Shown: positions 45,701 through 57,689, counted from the first letter of the stretch. The stretch: DNA of 64,000 nucleotides from Macrostomum hystrix (GCA_950097015.1 CATNEN010000010.1:2744501-2808500); one strand, 5' to 3'. A program made the numbers and translations. The notes: generated by a model from the letters alone, not told the origin.

Positions 45701-47832
45701 ACTTGAAGAAGCCACTCACCCGCTTCATACTGTAGCCAGCGCAGAAGATGATTGGCGGCAAAATGATGTTGAAAAATACCTCAGGATTAAACGTCGCCTT
45801 CTCGTCCAGAATTGGGGCTCTTATTTCGTTGCCATAGAGACGCCGCTTGTAATCATATTCGTACACCCGGGTCTGGTTGGTGTCGCCGATCTCCAGCAGG
45901 GTCACCAGCACCTTCTCCGGCGGCAGAGCTGCGCTGTCCGGCAGGGAGCCGGTGGTGTTGAATCGACGCACGGTGAACTCGCTGGCCTGGGAGCAGTAGC
46001 GAATAATGGCGCCCACAAGCAGGCCTTCAGGTGCAGGTGGTGAAGGGTGGGTTCACAGTGATAGCGGGTGGTGAAGGGTGGGTTCACGGTGATAGCGGGT
46101 GGTGAAGGGTGGGTTCACGGTGATAGCGGGTGGTAAAGAGTGGGTTCACGGTGATAGCGGGTGGTGAAGGGTTGGTCCAGAGTACTTGGAGCCTCCACCA
46201 AAGCTCCCCACAGCACCAAGTCTTGTGGTGAAATGTGGGTTTACAGTTTAAGATGGTGTGAGCAGTAATGATTGTTAGAATGGCCAGAACATGGACATGG
46301 CCAGAATGGAAAAACTTTAAAAATTGTTTATTTTTTTTCACATGTTAGCAAACTATATTTATTAGTGCTTTTACCTAAATCTAAAGTGCAACAATAATGC
46401 TAAAGAACTCTTTAAAAGCTACTTTCGCAAGAAAATTAGACATTTAGAAATGAACACATCATTTTAGAAGCACTTTTTTGAAAATCATAGAGACTGAAGA
46501 AAAGAGACTGAAGAAGATCATTCATTTAAGAATTATTACAAAATAGCAGCAATCACATGTAAAGGCAATAATGTGACTTTCTATAAAAATACACAATGCA
46601 AAATGTAATAAAAAAGCAGATGAATAAATACTTAATTTTATTAACTTGGACCTAATTAACACCTAACTGTCATCTTCAAAATTCAATTGAAAATTTGAAA
46701 GTGATATCTTAGCTATAAAAACCATTCCATAAATAAAGTTTGTTGGTGATTATTATACTAATGTGCATTTACAATTACTAAAGAGTGTGTTTTTATTTAT
46801 TAGTACAAAATGCCATAATTTACACCTGTTTACATCTGATTCATGACAAATAAAATGTAAAATACTATTAAATACTTGTGTGACAATGGCAAATGCTTTT
46901 TCCCTGTGCTACACCTTTACTAAAATATAAAGCTTATAATCAATAAAATAAAATATGCCTTTGAATTCTTACAAATCAGAGGCGATATAAAGCCATAATA
47001 GAACTCCTTGATAAAAGAACTCACTTGCATAACTCAAAAGATATAAATATGCAAGCCTTATAAATTTATCCCTTTGAACTACACATTTTATTTAGTTAAC
47101 TACACTTGTAGACATACAAAAGGGTGACTATTTCTCAAATTATAGTACTACTTAACTCTTCTTCACCTCAGGAGTAGTGTCTATGGCTTTATATTTCGGC
47201 TTTAGATTTGGAAGCTGATTGAGCATTCTAGTGTATTCTGTGGTAAGAACTATTTCCTCAGAACAAAGTCGTAAAACAAAAATCAACAATAAACATAAAA
47301 TAACTATATGGTGCTTATAAACTATTATAATATTTCTTGGAATATAAATAAAGACAAGAGCATGTTGGTTTGCATTATTTTTTAATTTAACTATGATGCA
47401 GCATCCAAAAGCAAAACATTATAACCAGAGTTGAGAATATATAGCTTGAGTTAGATAAAAAGTTTAAAGTCAGTTAAGCTATGTGAATATTAAAGCACAA
47501 TAAAATGTTGTCTTAACTTTTGACAATTAAAAAATATAGTCTTTTTACAAAATATATAAACATTGGTTTGATAGGGAAAATAAAACATAAACATGAGACA
47601 AACAGTGACATAAACTCAGCGTCAGCATCATAAGCTTACCATATATAACCGCCAAACCAGTTTCATGGATAAATCTAAATCTGCGATGTTTGAACAGCCA
47701 AACAGTAAGTAGTGTTAAGACTAAAAGACCTAAATACAGTAACAGTGTAAGACTATCCGAGACATGATTATTTTCTACTCTACTTTCCTGACTGCGTTCG
47801 ACGCTTTTGTCTATTTTTTGATCATCGGACAT
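39755..47832 (-). CDS. SLC9A9-like: Endosomal Na+(K+)/H+ exchanger (SLC9A6/7/9 type)
   Basis: Ten exons in continuous phase give 673 aa, the length expected for NHE6/7/9: 47832-47640, 46024-45720, 45634-45558, 45055-44952, 44521-44133, 44030-43597, 42842-42785, 41458-41393 (possible cassette), 40682-40591 and 40058-39755. Exon 1 carries the first helix and [20 protein letters not shown]. Then come [33 protein letters not shown], the ion-binding [14 protein letters not shown] (about 247-260), [11 protein letters not shown] and [16 protein letters not shown]. The C-terminal tail keeps [20 protein letters not shown], matching the NHE6/9 motif near LKP-LTHSGPPLTT. These exchangers load cations into endosomes and leak protons, tuning lumenal pH. 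ND and the GLRGA arginine are intact, so it should be functional. Introns 2 and 5 are short (85 and 102 nt); most of the others carry SINEs or minisatellites. Confidence 0.95.
40085..40575. repeat. GTGAACAGATGGGTGAGCCT minisatellite
   Basis: Irregular array of 12-bp modules (GTGAACAGATGG, GTGAGCCT) and a 32-bp form with CGGATGGGTGAACATATGGT, filling NHE intron 9. Each GTTCACAGG on the gene strand resembles a 3' splice site. The true donor (AACAG|GTGAGG) runs into the first unit. Confidence 0.9.
41585..42300. repeat. 38-bp minisatellite
   Basis: About 19 copies of GGATTGCTAGTCTATTCCCT + CACGAGAAGAAATACAAT in NHE intron 7. There is a gradient from AAGAAATACAAT units on the left to AAGGAATACATT units on the right. 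Confidence 0.95.
42885..43575. repeat. Polypurine GGAGAGAAAGGAAG array
   Basis: About 690 bp of almost pure purine on the plus strand (units GGAGAGAAAGGAAGCGGA and GGGGGAGAGGAAGG), in NHE intron 6. On the gene strand it is a pure pyrimidine run just upstream of the exon 7 acceptor. Mirror symmetry makes triplex (H-DNA) formation possible. Confidence 0.93.
44062..44137. repeat. Two-copy tandem duplication spanning a splice donor
   Basis: On the minus strand TGCCAGGTACTGGGATTTGG + GAACTATGTGGGCACC is followed at once by a diverged copy, TGCCGGGTACTGAGATTAGG + GATTTAGGAACTCTAGGGCAC. The first copy contains the NHE exon 5 end and donor (TGCCAG|GTACTG). Confidence 0.8.
44559..44862 (-). repeat. 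tRNA-derived SINE (family 1), best preserved copy
   Basis: On the minus strand the head GGGTGAGTGGCAGAGCGGTT contains box A (TGGCAGAGCGG) and box B (GAGCTCGATTCC, 44799-44810). A body with GTGTCACCAAGTGATG follows and then a tail of ATT repeats. Lies in NHE intron 4, sense to the gene. Confidence 0.88.
45140..45475 (-). repeat. tRNA-derived SINE (family 2)
   Basis: The head on the minus strand, GTTGTAGCCTAGCGACTATA with box B TGTTCGATTCC, is followed by CGACTCCAACTAGAAC and a body with CAGTCCATGGACTG. It shares its head with 11959-12042. It occupies NHE intron 3. A 98-codon open frame inside it is not a gene. Confidence 0.78.
46030..46155. repeat. 30-bp minisatellite next to an acceptor
   Basis: Four to five copies of GTGATAGCGGGTGGTGAAGG + GTGGGTTCAC within a few bases of the 3' splice site of NHE intron 1 (GAAG|GC at 46025/46024). 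Confidence 0.88.
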
Positions 47833-49080
47833 AAGTGCTTAATGACAGTGAACCGTCTATTTCTGATAGAAAACTTATGCCTACTTATTGTACTCTTAAT
47901 AAAGGTTCTTAATCACTTTTGTGTAATTGTAATTGAAATCAGTTTCGACGAGTTTCGTTTTAATTCTTTTCCAATAAAATGTAATTTTGAATGAAGTCAA
48001 CGTCAACGGCACAATGTAGTATAACAATTATACTCATAATTCGTATTTTTTGACCTAATGTTTTCAAGAACTACCCATAAACATTCGTCCGCACATCAAA
48101 AACTAACCTTTGTGCAATTTCAGCATTTTCTGAATGTCATGTAAACCATAATATGTCAAGTCAAAAAATCTGCTAATAATTTTACAAATCTACGTAGCTA
48201 GATGGAAAAAAATTAGGACTTATGAGCGATTATTTCATCATCATGTTGATTTATTTTCTTTTTTATTCGAAATTTTGTTTCGCATCATCGCAGGAGTCTA
48301 GCTATATACTTATAGCTATGATACTACAAGGCTAAGATACTTGCAATTGTGTATGACGAATTCAGTTAAGGCGTGACAATTTAGACAATTCGATTCCCAT
48401 CTACGCGCTCCAATGAAAATCTAAAAAGTACTCTGTTTTCCTCCTCCAGTACGAAAACGCGCCTGCTAGGACATTTTGGGATTTGTCGAGAACTATTTTC
48501 AAATATGAAATTTTCGATGCTATAAAAGTCCTTGCACTGATATCAAATAGTCTAACCCTCTCCTGCCCTCAGTAAACCAATCTTACCCTCTCCGATCCTC
48601 TCATGCTTAGGCTGATTCTCAAAGCATGGCTTGACCCTGAATGACTCAGAAATCCTCATGTGCCTTAACTTAGACTCGAATTGACACATTAGCTTTCACC
48701 TTTGAGAAAAACCTAGACCCTTAAAGAATTACCTAATCATCTCCTCTCTTTAACTAAACTATACCTCTCATTGCCTGATCATTGATTGAAAAGGACTCGT
48801 GAGTATGAAGTAAACACCTTGGTCGGGAAAGACTTTTTTCTCTCAACATCCCTTCAAAGGTTAACATCTTTCTGATTGCTTATATTTTGAACATCCAAAA
48901 AACGCTAAATAAATTGAAATTGTGTAGACACTAGGAAAAGCAAAGTCGATTCTTCGCTTCCTCAACTTTTAGAAGTGAGAACAGTCTGGAGTCTTGTCAC
49001 TGATCTGAGAGACTACTTAGAGTAGTACAATTTGAACTGACAGAATTCAAGACAGACAGACGACAACAACGCATTTCAAA
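47833..49080. other. AT-rich 5' flank of NHE, no gene
   Basis: No coding signal. It presumably includes the NHE promoter and 5' UTR. Confidence 0.5.
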
Positions 49081-49094
49081 CGTTTCACTGGTTT

Positions 49095-49156
49095 CGCTGA
49101 CTGGAGTCGAACCCCGGCCTTCCACTTGACAGGCGGAGATATACTGACCACTATGC
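49095..49156 (-). pseudogene. tRNA-Asp-like pseudogene or SINE relic
   Basis: On the minus strand ATAGTGGTCAGTATATCTCC, GCCTGTCAAGTGG and GGGGTTCGACTCC match box A, anticodon arm (GTC) and box B of tRNA-Asp. The anticodon stem and acceptor stem do not pair properly, so it is not a working tRNA. Confidence 0.65.
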
Positions 49157-49496
49157 GTGTCGTAATCGTTGTCGTATAAGTATTTGTACCAGTATCGCTT
49201 ATCCTACAAGTTCTCATTATTTAAGCCTTCTCACCCGGTAAATTAAGTGGGTGTGTAAGCCAATAATATCAGCACCAGACGCTATCGAGTGTAGGTGCCT
49301 GTTTGTCCTTCTACATTCCAAGCGGCCCAAGTCTGCAGCCGTGCATTGCTACTGCTGTCAGGAGTTAGACAGTACATTGGACATTTATACACAATTTCGC
49401 AATATTGTGATGTTTGCCCACCGAAATTTGCACAGAAACCCAACCATTATTGGCAAAATCTCGAAGCTTTCCTAAATCTTTTCCGAAACATGTACT

Positions 49497-51112
49497 TCAG
49501 TTATGCACAGCCTAATAACTTTTGCATACAGGATGCTTCAGTTATGCACAGCCTAGTAACTTTTGCATACAGGATGCTTCAGTTATGCACAGCCTAGTAA
49601 CTTTTGCATACAGGATGCTTCAGTTATGCACAGCCTAATAACTTTTGCATACAGGATGCTTCAGTTATGCACAGCCTAGTAACTTTTGCATACAGGATGC
49701 TTCAGTTATGCACAGCCTAACAACTTTTGCATACAGGATGCTTCAGTTATGCACAGCCTAACAACTTTTGCATACAGGATGCTTCAGTTATGCACAGCCT
49801 AGTAACTTTTGCATACAGGATGCTTCAGTTATGCACAGCCTAATAACTTTTGCATACAGGATGCTTCAGTTATGCACAGCCTAGTAACTTTTGCATACAG
49901 GATGCTTCAGTTATGCACAGCCTAGTAACTTTTGCATACAGGATGCTTCAGTTATGCACAGCCTAATAACTTTTGCATACAGGATGCTTCAGTTATGCAC
50001 AGCCTAGTAACTTTTGCATACAGGATGCTTCAGTTATGCACAGCCTAACAACTTTTGCATACAGGATGCTTCAGTTATGCACAGCCTAATAACTTTTGCA
50101 TACAGGATGCTTCAGTTATGCACAGCCTAATAACTTTTGCATACAGGATGCTTCAGTTATGCACAGCCTAATAACTTTTGCATACAGGATGCTTCAGTTA
50201 TGCACAGCCTAATAACTTTTGCATACAGGATGCTTCAGTTATGCACAGCCTAATAACTTTTGCATACAGGATGCTTCAGTTATGCACAGCCTAATAACTT
50301 TTGCATACAGGATGCTTCAGTTATGCACAGCCTAACAACTTTTGCATACAGGATGCTTCAGTTATGCACAGCCTAGTAACTTTTGCATACAGGATGCTTC
50401 AGTTATGCACAGCCTAGTAACTTTTGCATACAGGATGCTTCAGTTATGCACAGCCTAATAACTTTTGCATACAGGATGCTTCAGTTATGCACAGCCTAAT
50501 AACTTTTGCATACAGGATGCTTCAGTTATGCACAGCCTAGTAACTTTTGCATACAGGATGCTTCAGTTATGCACAGCCTAGTAACTTTTGCATACAGGAT
50601 GCTTCAGTTATGCACAGCCTAATAACTTTTGCATACAGGATGCTTCAGTTATGCACAGCCTAGTAACTTTTGCATACAGGATGCTTCAGTTATGCACAGC
50701 CTAACAACTTTGCATACAGGATGCTTCAGTTACGCACAGCCTAATAACTTTTGCATACAGGATGCTTCAGTTATGCACAGCCTAATAACTTTTGCATACA
50801 GGATGCTTCAGTTATGCACAGCCTAACAACTTTTGCATACAGGATGCTTCAGTTATGCACAGCCTAATAACTTTTGCATACAGGATGCTTCAGTTATGCA
50901 CAGCCTAACAACTTTTGCATACAGGATGCTTCAGTTATGCACAGCCTAATAACTTTTGCATACAGGATGCTTCAGTTATGCACAGCCTAATAACTTTTGC
51001 ATACAGGATGCTTCAGTTATGCACAGCCTAATAACTTTTGCATACAGGATGCTTCAGTTATGCACAGCCTAGTAACTTTTGCATACAGGATGCTTCAGTT
51101 ATGCACAGCCTA
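49497..51112. repeat. 41-bp satellite
   Basis: About 39 copies of TTATGCACAGCCTAATAACT + TTTGCATACAGGATGCTTCAG. Variation is almost confined to CTAATAAC, CTAGTAAC and CTAACAAC. It is the most homogeneous long array in the window and lies outside any recognised gene. Confidence 0.96.
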
Positions 51113-51694
51113 GCGATGAGTGCAAGCAGGGACGGAATTAACAGCAGGCTAGTCAATGAAAGCGGAAACTTCAACAGCTGCTCAGTATAGTGAAGACAAC
51201 TGCAGCGGCAGTGCCGGCAGCAGCGACCGGAGCATCGACACTGACTGCATTCGTGCCTGTTTGGGACGAGAACGAACTGCTCAGCACCTTCAGTCAATTA
51301 CTCTTAGCCCCACAATACCTACTTCGTCCCGATTGTTTTTTAGTTCACAGTCCATTGTCCCTTAGTCCAGTCTCTTTCTCCCAAGTCCCCAGTCCATGAT
51401 ATTGTACAACTATTTTTCGTCAACCAGTATTTGTTTTATAAAAAAACATTTTTTATAAGTATAAAATGTATAATAATTTTATTCGAAAATTAAAAAACTA
51501 TGAACAGTCAAACAGTGCTACTGCTTGACTGCTTGACAATAGAAGTAGCATGATTGGGGTGTGACACAATTGAAAGTATTCCCAGTTTATGAATTAATGT
51601 GCTACTACTTGTACAGTTACAGATAAAAAACTACGCACTGAGTTCATGAAGTTAAAGTGCAGTTTAAAATACAATTAAGTATTATATCATGGAT
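51113..51694. other. No gene seen
   Basis: Single-copy, with AT-rich stretches, between the 41-bp satellite and the second recombinase element. Confidence 0.45.
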
Positions 51695-51817
51695 GTTTAA
51701 TGCGCATTCTAGGGTTAGAAAGTCCGAGGCTGCATTTGATGGTCACGAGGCGAGCGAAGCGAGCCGAGGACCATTCAGTGTGGCCGAGGACTTTTTACCA
51801 TAGAATGCGCATTAAAC
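51695..51817. repeat. Terminal palindrome
   Basis: GTTTAATGCGCATTCT at 51695-51710 is exactly inverted at 51802-51817. The next about 20 bases are also complementary with mismatches, and the centre holds GAGGCGAGCGAAGCGAGCC. Confidence 0.85.
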
Positions 51818-52006
51818 TACATACCGTGATCTTATATGAAATCTGAATTGCTTATTTTCCTCTTGAGCCCCGCCGAATGCGGTGCAGCCATCGGGAGTGT
51901 CGGGGCAAAGCCCCCACATGGAACCATAGACGAATTCGCGAAACGCCAAAAACAAGAACAGCAGATGACCGAAAGTTCACGCTATTGAAGGAATAAAAGT
52001 AGATTG

Positions 52007-53028
52007 TCACTCCCATGTGATGGTTACACAGTTCTCCTCTCCGTTCGCCACAATCTTCATCTTCTTCGCAGGACGATGGTCTTCAGTTGCAAATAAGGCA
52101 GTAATGCCCCCTGTGGCAGTAGCAGCAGATGGGGCCGTAGCATGGGTTGGTAGATTGGTCAGTGTGGTAGTGGTACCCCCTGAATGGCCTGTGTGCAACG
52201 CGTCTGAGATGCGCAGATGGTCAGTACTGTCAAGGAAATGTATATCGCTCTATATCACTGCTTGAATGGCCCGTGACCCTAGCAATGTCAGCCCGTTCGA
52301 AACCAGCCTTTCGTAATTCAGTTGCGCAGGTCTTCCTTAATGATTGATTCGTAAAACGCATGCCATTGCCATTGCCAGTACTAGTTAGCTCCTTAACAAT
52401 GTTGTCAAGAGTGTGGCGGCCAAGAGGTACGTTCTGATACCATTTTCCGGCAGCAATGCTTGTCTCCTTGAGATAGTAGCTCAGGAACAAGCTGCTAACA
52501 TGGCAGTTCTCGGGGCGCTTCTCATTGTACTTCATGTAAATACAAACAAGACAGCGCTCGTGTCCAGGTGTATGGAACGCACGCATTTCACGAGGAGGAG
52601 TAGGTTTGGCCTTCAAGCCACGATTGTTGGTTTTATTAGCTCTCTGCTTTGTGAAGAGTAAATGTGAGAGATACAATTCAGACTACTGACAACAGTAGAA
52701 AAGCAAAGACTTGGCTGCAAAACTCTCACATAACACTAAAAAGTATCGCCATAAAAATGGCAAGCTTAAAAGAGACTTCTGTGCACACTAAGAGTGGTGG
52801 GAGAGGACGGCGTGTGGCTATGGCTGACTGACGAAGGCAAACAAGCCAGAAACCGGTCTCGGTCTGCCAGCGCGAGGTTCGTTCCCCACTTGCAGAAGCC
52901 GTTTCAGCCCTAATAATAACAGGCCCAATCGAATCTGTTGGTTCTGATACCCCAGTTGTTGTTCTATTAGCTGGTTCGAACAACTCATCTAACCAGTCCA
53001 ACGCTCCAGGTTGACCCAACGGATCCAT
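52007..53028 (-). pseudogene. Broken Crypton-like tyrosine recombinase
   Basis: Three minus-strand pieces. An N-terminal piece (from 53028, MDPLGQPGALDWLDELFEP) is followed by a catalytic piece (52676-52230) with SLRKTCATELRKAG (Arg, but the H-x-x-R histidine is not seen), RVTGHSSSDIERY (GH box and nucleophile Tyr). A C-terminal tail (52198-52007) lies in another frame. The core-binding domain and Arg I region are missing. It is related to, but clearly diverged from, the 14.8-16.3 kb recombinase and cannot be active. Confidence 0.7.
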
Positions 53029-53300
53029 GTCACTGACGGATTACTGACACTGGATGAAAAACTATTTCAAAAAGCTTTGTTTCACGAGGCCAGTGTGGTA
53101 GTCGTACCATGCACGAGGCGCAAGTCTATACATAAAAGGTATATCATAAAAGGTGTTTAAAGTGTTTTAATAGGTTAAATAACGTATTACCCTCTAATTT
53201 TGTGTTCTATGGTAGAAAGTCCTCGGACGCTATTCTCGGACGTGACTCGAGGCGAAGCCTCGGCCTGATAAACGCATCCTCGGACTTTCGTGTTATTCCT

Positions 53301-54305
53301 ATAATTCCTGTTATTTTTGTTGCATTTAAATACGTTTATTAGTTCTGTTTAGTCTATGGTTCAGACTGCTTTCATTTCGGGACCATCAAATGATTTGATG
53401 GTCCTGGAGTTATAGCACTTTCAACCATGGACTAGGCGTTCCTGGCAAAGAATGAGCCCAATAACTGTCAATAAAATAAGCAGTCGGATTTCATATATTA
53501 CGAGCTAGATCCAGAAGTTTATATTCTTTCATATACACTAAATTAAATTTATTCTTAAAATTTCTTTTTGTACTTTTACTAGAGTTTTTACTAAAGTACA
53601 CCTTCTCTATGGCCAAACTTGTACTCGAGCACTTGTACTGTATGTTTTCTCTTTACTAATTATGTAGAAATTTAGACAAGCCATTCATAAAAATCTCCCA
53701 AATGTTTTCAAGCTGTACTTTATGGCTAAGATCCTTCTTAATCTCGCAGCAAATGCATGTAGAAAATTAAATTATGGATATTAGGAGTCAAAGGCTTTCC
53801 TCTGCATGCTTCCAATCATGTTTAAACAGGAAATTAACAGCGAAGTTCCCAATTAGGAATTAAATTAAAACAAAAAGCAAACACGCGCTGAATAGGATTT
53901 TATGCATTTTTAGCTGTCAATTTCCATTCAGACAATGCGGGGTCAAAAGGTGAGGAAAGAGTCTGCAGCATCGCATTGTTTAATCAGCGAATAAAAAGCT
54001 TAGATTGCATCGAACAATTTTACAATATCATGTTTTCTCCGAGAAGCCTTTCAAACCCAATTAGGAGCAACTGCCGCGTGACTGGAAGCAGAGAGCTGCG
54101 TGGGGACGGAGCCACAATGCGACACGCTAGAGTGACAGGCCCAGAGAGCGGCAGATCAATACACTCGATTGCCAAACAGCTCGCACTGACTTACTATTTT
54201 GCGCTATACCAATATTTCCACCTGAAATGCTGTGAAATCCCTACTAAATTCGGGTCAGGAACTGGCGACCTCCGCAGCTAGAGAAATCCCAAAAAATGAT
54301 TTCAA
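53301..54305. other. AT-rich, no gene
   Basis: Nothing recognisable between the recombinase element and the giant inverted repeat. Confidence 0.45.
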
Positions 54306-55019
54306 TAATAGATCCTCAAGCTGGACTATGCAGATCCGCGAGGCGTGTCTGATCCCAAAGATCCCCCGCTGGCGGTGCCACAATATTCCCAAAATAGATC
54401 CCACAGCGGCAGGTGCAGCTGAAAATTGCGCAGGTCCTGGCAGACTCCCCATCTTCTGTCCAGTGCAGTCAGTTCGTGTTCCACCCAGTCCCAGCTTTGA
54501 CACAATGGCGGAGTCAATAACGGAGCCGCAAACGGCGGACATGACAATTTCGATTTCCCAGGCCTCCATATATTTTGTCATCCAAGACTTTTTCATCAGC
54601 CCCAGCGCCTTCTTGTCCCTCCCCTCTGGCGTGACTGTTGGCCTTGTTTTTTGCAGTCTGCGGAGGCCCGCGCGGGGGTGGCTGCGGGGTCGAGAAAGCA
54701 GACGCTGCATAGCCCGGGAAGACGAGAAGACAAGAAGAAGCAAGACGCAATGGCTTGTATTGTTGCACCTGTCATCATCAAGCAAAGTGGAAGGCGGAGA
54801 GACAAGGCAGCGAGTGAGGGAATGGGAGGCCGGTCTGATGTAGCATCGGAAATAACATGTGGGAACAGAATCCCAAGAACACGACTTTCACTGCAGACCC
54901 ATTATTTGTCTCGAGTGCTTCGATTTGTATGCAGCGAGGCAGTAAATGCAGAGGCCGAAATCATTTTGACTTCCGTGCGACCGTCTGAATTGGGTCTGTG
55001 CAGAGCAGGACTGCTGACA

Positions 55020-55650
55020 TGCCAGTCTGAGCTGTGACTCCATGAGATGTGAGCAGTCTGAGCTGTGACTCCATGAGATGTGAGCAGTCTGAGCTGTGAC
55101 TCCATGAGATGTGAGCAGTCTGAGCAGTGACTCCATGAGATGTGAGCAGTCTGAGCTGTGACTCCATGAGATGTGAGCAGTCTGAGCTGTGACTCCATGA
55201 GATGTGAGCAGTCTGAGCTGTGACTCCATGAGATGTGAGCAGTCTGAGCAGTGACTCCATGAGATGTGAGCAGTCTGAGCAGTGACTCCATGATGAGATG
55301 TGAGCAGTCTGAGCTGTGACTCCATGATGAGATGTGAGCAGTCTGAGCAGTGACTCCATGAGATGTGAGCAGTCTGAGCTGTGACTCCAATGAGATGTGA
55401 GCAGTCTGAGCTGTGACTCCATGAGATGTGAGCAGTCTGAGCTGTGACTCCATGATGAGATGCGAGCAGTCTGAGCTGTGTTTCCATGAGATGTGAGCAG
55501 TCTGTGCTGTGACTCCATGAGATGTGAGCAGTCTGAGCTGTGACTCCATGAGATGTGAGCAGTCTGTGCTGTGACTCCATGAGATGTGAGCAGTCTGAGC
55601 TGTGACTCCATGATGAGATGTGAGCAGTCTGAGCTGTGACTCCATAATCT
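55020..55650. repeat. 31-bp array, left arm
   Basis: About 20 copies of GTGACTCCATGAGATGTGAG + CAGTCTGAGCT. Some units gain an ATG triplet (CCATGATGAG), so the length varies by 3 bp. Confidence 0.94.
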
Positions 55651-56029
55651 CACATCCTTGAATTCCTGCCTGTCTAATCAGCCAGTCAGCCAGTTTTTCT
55701 TTGCCTATTTGAATTCGTGCCTGCGAATCGCATTGAAAATAAACAAAAGCTGTAGGAGTGGCTTCATTGGGTCCCCTGCATTCCTGGAAAGACCACAATG
55801 TCCACTTAGCAGCCGCTGTCCATCGGTTTGGCACACCAAAGTTGTTTATTTCCCGGTGACGGATCCGACCACATGACTGTCACCGGCGTCATAAGCAGCT
55901 GCAGGTGAAGAGACTGCTGCCACAGCAACTGCAGGGGACTCAGCTTGCAACTCTCTGCTGTTGCATCCGCGTCTTCAGATTGACTGCAGTCAGCAGTCGA
56001 AGGCTAATTGGGTAAAGGCCGGATTTTGA

Positions 56030-56785
56030 GTGGTAGAGGAGCGGATTCTCAGTGGTAGAGGAGCGGATTCTCTGTAGTAGAGGAGCGGATGCTCGGTGGT
56101 AGAGGAGCGGATTCTCAGTGGTATAGAAGCGGATTCTCAGTGGTTGAGGAGCGGATTCTCAGTGGTAGAGGAGCGGATTCTCAGTGGTATAGAAGCGGAT
56201 TCTCAGTGGTTGAGGAGCGGATTCTCAGTGGTAGAGGAGCGGATTCTCAGTGGTAGAGGAGCGGATTCTCAGTGGTAGAGGAGCGGATTCTCAGTGGTAG
56301 AGGAGCGGATTCTCAGTGGTTGAGGAGCGGATTCTCAGTGGTAGAGGAGCGGATTCTCAGTGGTAGAGGAGCGGATTCTCTGTAGTAGAGGAGCGGATGC
56401 TCTGTGGTATAGAAGCGGATTCTCAGTGGTAGAGGAGCGGATGCTCTGTGGTATAGAAGCGGATTCTCAGTGGTAGAGGAGCGGATTCTCTGTAGTAGAG
56501 GAGCGGATTCTCAGTGGTTGAGGAGCGGATTCTCAGTGGTAGAGGAGCGGATGCTCTGTGGTATAGAAGCGGATTCTCAGTGGTAGAGGAGCGGATTCTC
56601 AGTGGTAGAGGAGCGGATGCTCTGTGGTATAGAAGCGGATTCTCAGTGGTTGAGGAGCGGATTCTCAGTGGTAGAGGAGCGGATTCTCAGTGGTATAGAA
56701 GCGGATTCTCAGTGGTAGAGGAGCGGATGCTCTGTGGTATAGAAGCGGATTCTCAGTGGTAGAGGAGCGGATTTTCAGTTGTCGA
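56030..56785. repeat. 22-bp array, left arm
   Basis: About 34 copies of GAGCGGATTCTCAGTGGTAG + AG, with TATAGAAGCGG and TTGAGGAGC variants. Confidence 0.94.
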
Positions 56786-56795
56786 GGGCGGATTC

Positions 56796-57689
56796 TGAGA
56801 TCTCAATCTCAGATGAGAATGTTAAGCAGCGATTATCATATTTGATACGTAAGTAAGTCGAGCGTAAGTCGTGATTTTTTCAGTTTACTTGGCAGCAAAG
56901 AAGTGGGACAGTTAAATATTTATTGCCCAATGGTTGCTATATATCTTATAGCACATTTATAAAGCTTCAGTCAAATATTAGTTTATAAAGCATTTAGTTA
57001 GGGAGCAGTTTCAGTGAATGGGGGCTGATTCTGAATTGTAGGGGCCGATTCTGAATGCAGTACAGACCTTATACTTCCCATGAAATCGCAGCTTCTACTA
57101 AGCCTTGGGGTTCGGAAACTTTGATAGAGTGAGTTAAGATAAGTTATGCTGGTCTTTGTACAGAATGCATCGATGGCATCTCGCTGCACCTGTCACTATC
57201 TAGCAATGTGACAAAGTGGAGGATTTGGTTTTTCAAAGGCGCATAGGGATTGATTTAATTCGATTTACTTCTTTGTGTAAGAAAGAAGCACTTTACACAG
57301 CTTTTCAAGTGCCTTGAAGTGGATCCGGACAGCAAAGCAGTTTTGTGCGGATTGAAAGTGCGAACTCTTGCTGTTTCTATTTTTAGATTTGTCAAAGTAC
57401 GAGTATTTTGTGCATTTCATCTGACAGTCGGTGACACATTTTTATGGTAAGATGCTGCATGATGATCTGTCCGCACAGGTGTTAGCGGGAAAAATCTAAT
57501 TTTTTGCGACTTTTCAAATAGTTTTTTAGATTAAAAATCGAAGTAATAGAAAATGATTAAAGCTACTCAATTAAATCGGCTAAATATAACTTGCAGAAAT
57601 TGTCTATTTACTACTTACGATTTCCATGTCAGTAGTATCGACTCCAATTTTTAAGGACTGATTCATTGATCTGAAAATATTCGTTTGAA
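56796..57689. other. Inverted-repeat spacer, no gene
   Basis: AT-rich single-copy sequence. No transposase-like frame is visible. Confidence 0.45.

Larger units (their letters stand above)
51695..53300 (-). mobile_element. Second, decayed tyrosine-recombinase element
   Basis: Bounded on the left by a palindrome with TCTAGGGTTAGAAAGTCCGA and on the right (about 53208) by the similar TCTATGGTAGAAAGTCCTCG, in direct orientation. GAGGCGAAGCCTCGG-type small palindromes lie in both ends. It encloses recombinase fragments in the same strand and order as the 14.5 kb element. Confidence 0.65.
54306..56795 (+). repeat. Left arm of a giant inverted repeat
   Basis: Begins TAATAGATCCTCAAGCTGG and is the reverse complement of 63228-60395. 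It consists of about 710 bp of unique sequence, a 31-bp array, about 380 bp of unique sequence and a 22-bp array. The unique parts are nearly identical between arms. The frame at about 54785-54300 (-) (GLMKKSWMTKYMEAWEIEI) is conserved in the other arm but matches no family I know. Confidence 0.93.

Noticed and set aside
49095-49156. Functional tRNA-Asp gene
   Set aside because: Boxes A and B and the GTC anticodon are recognisable, but acceptor and anticodon stems do not pair.
49497-51112. CRISPR array or coding repeat
   Set aside because: 41-bp units are contiguous and nearly identical with no spacers. Short frames are repeat artefacts.
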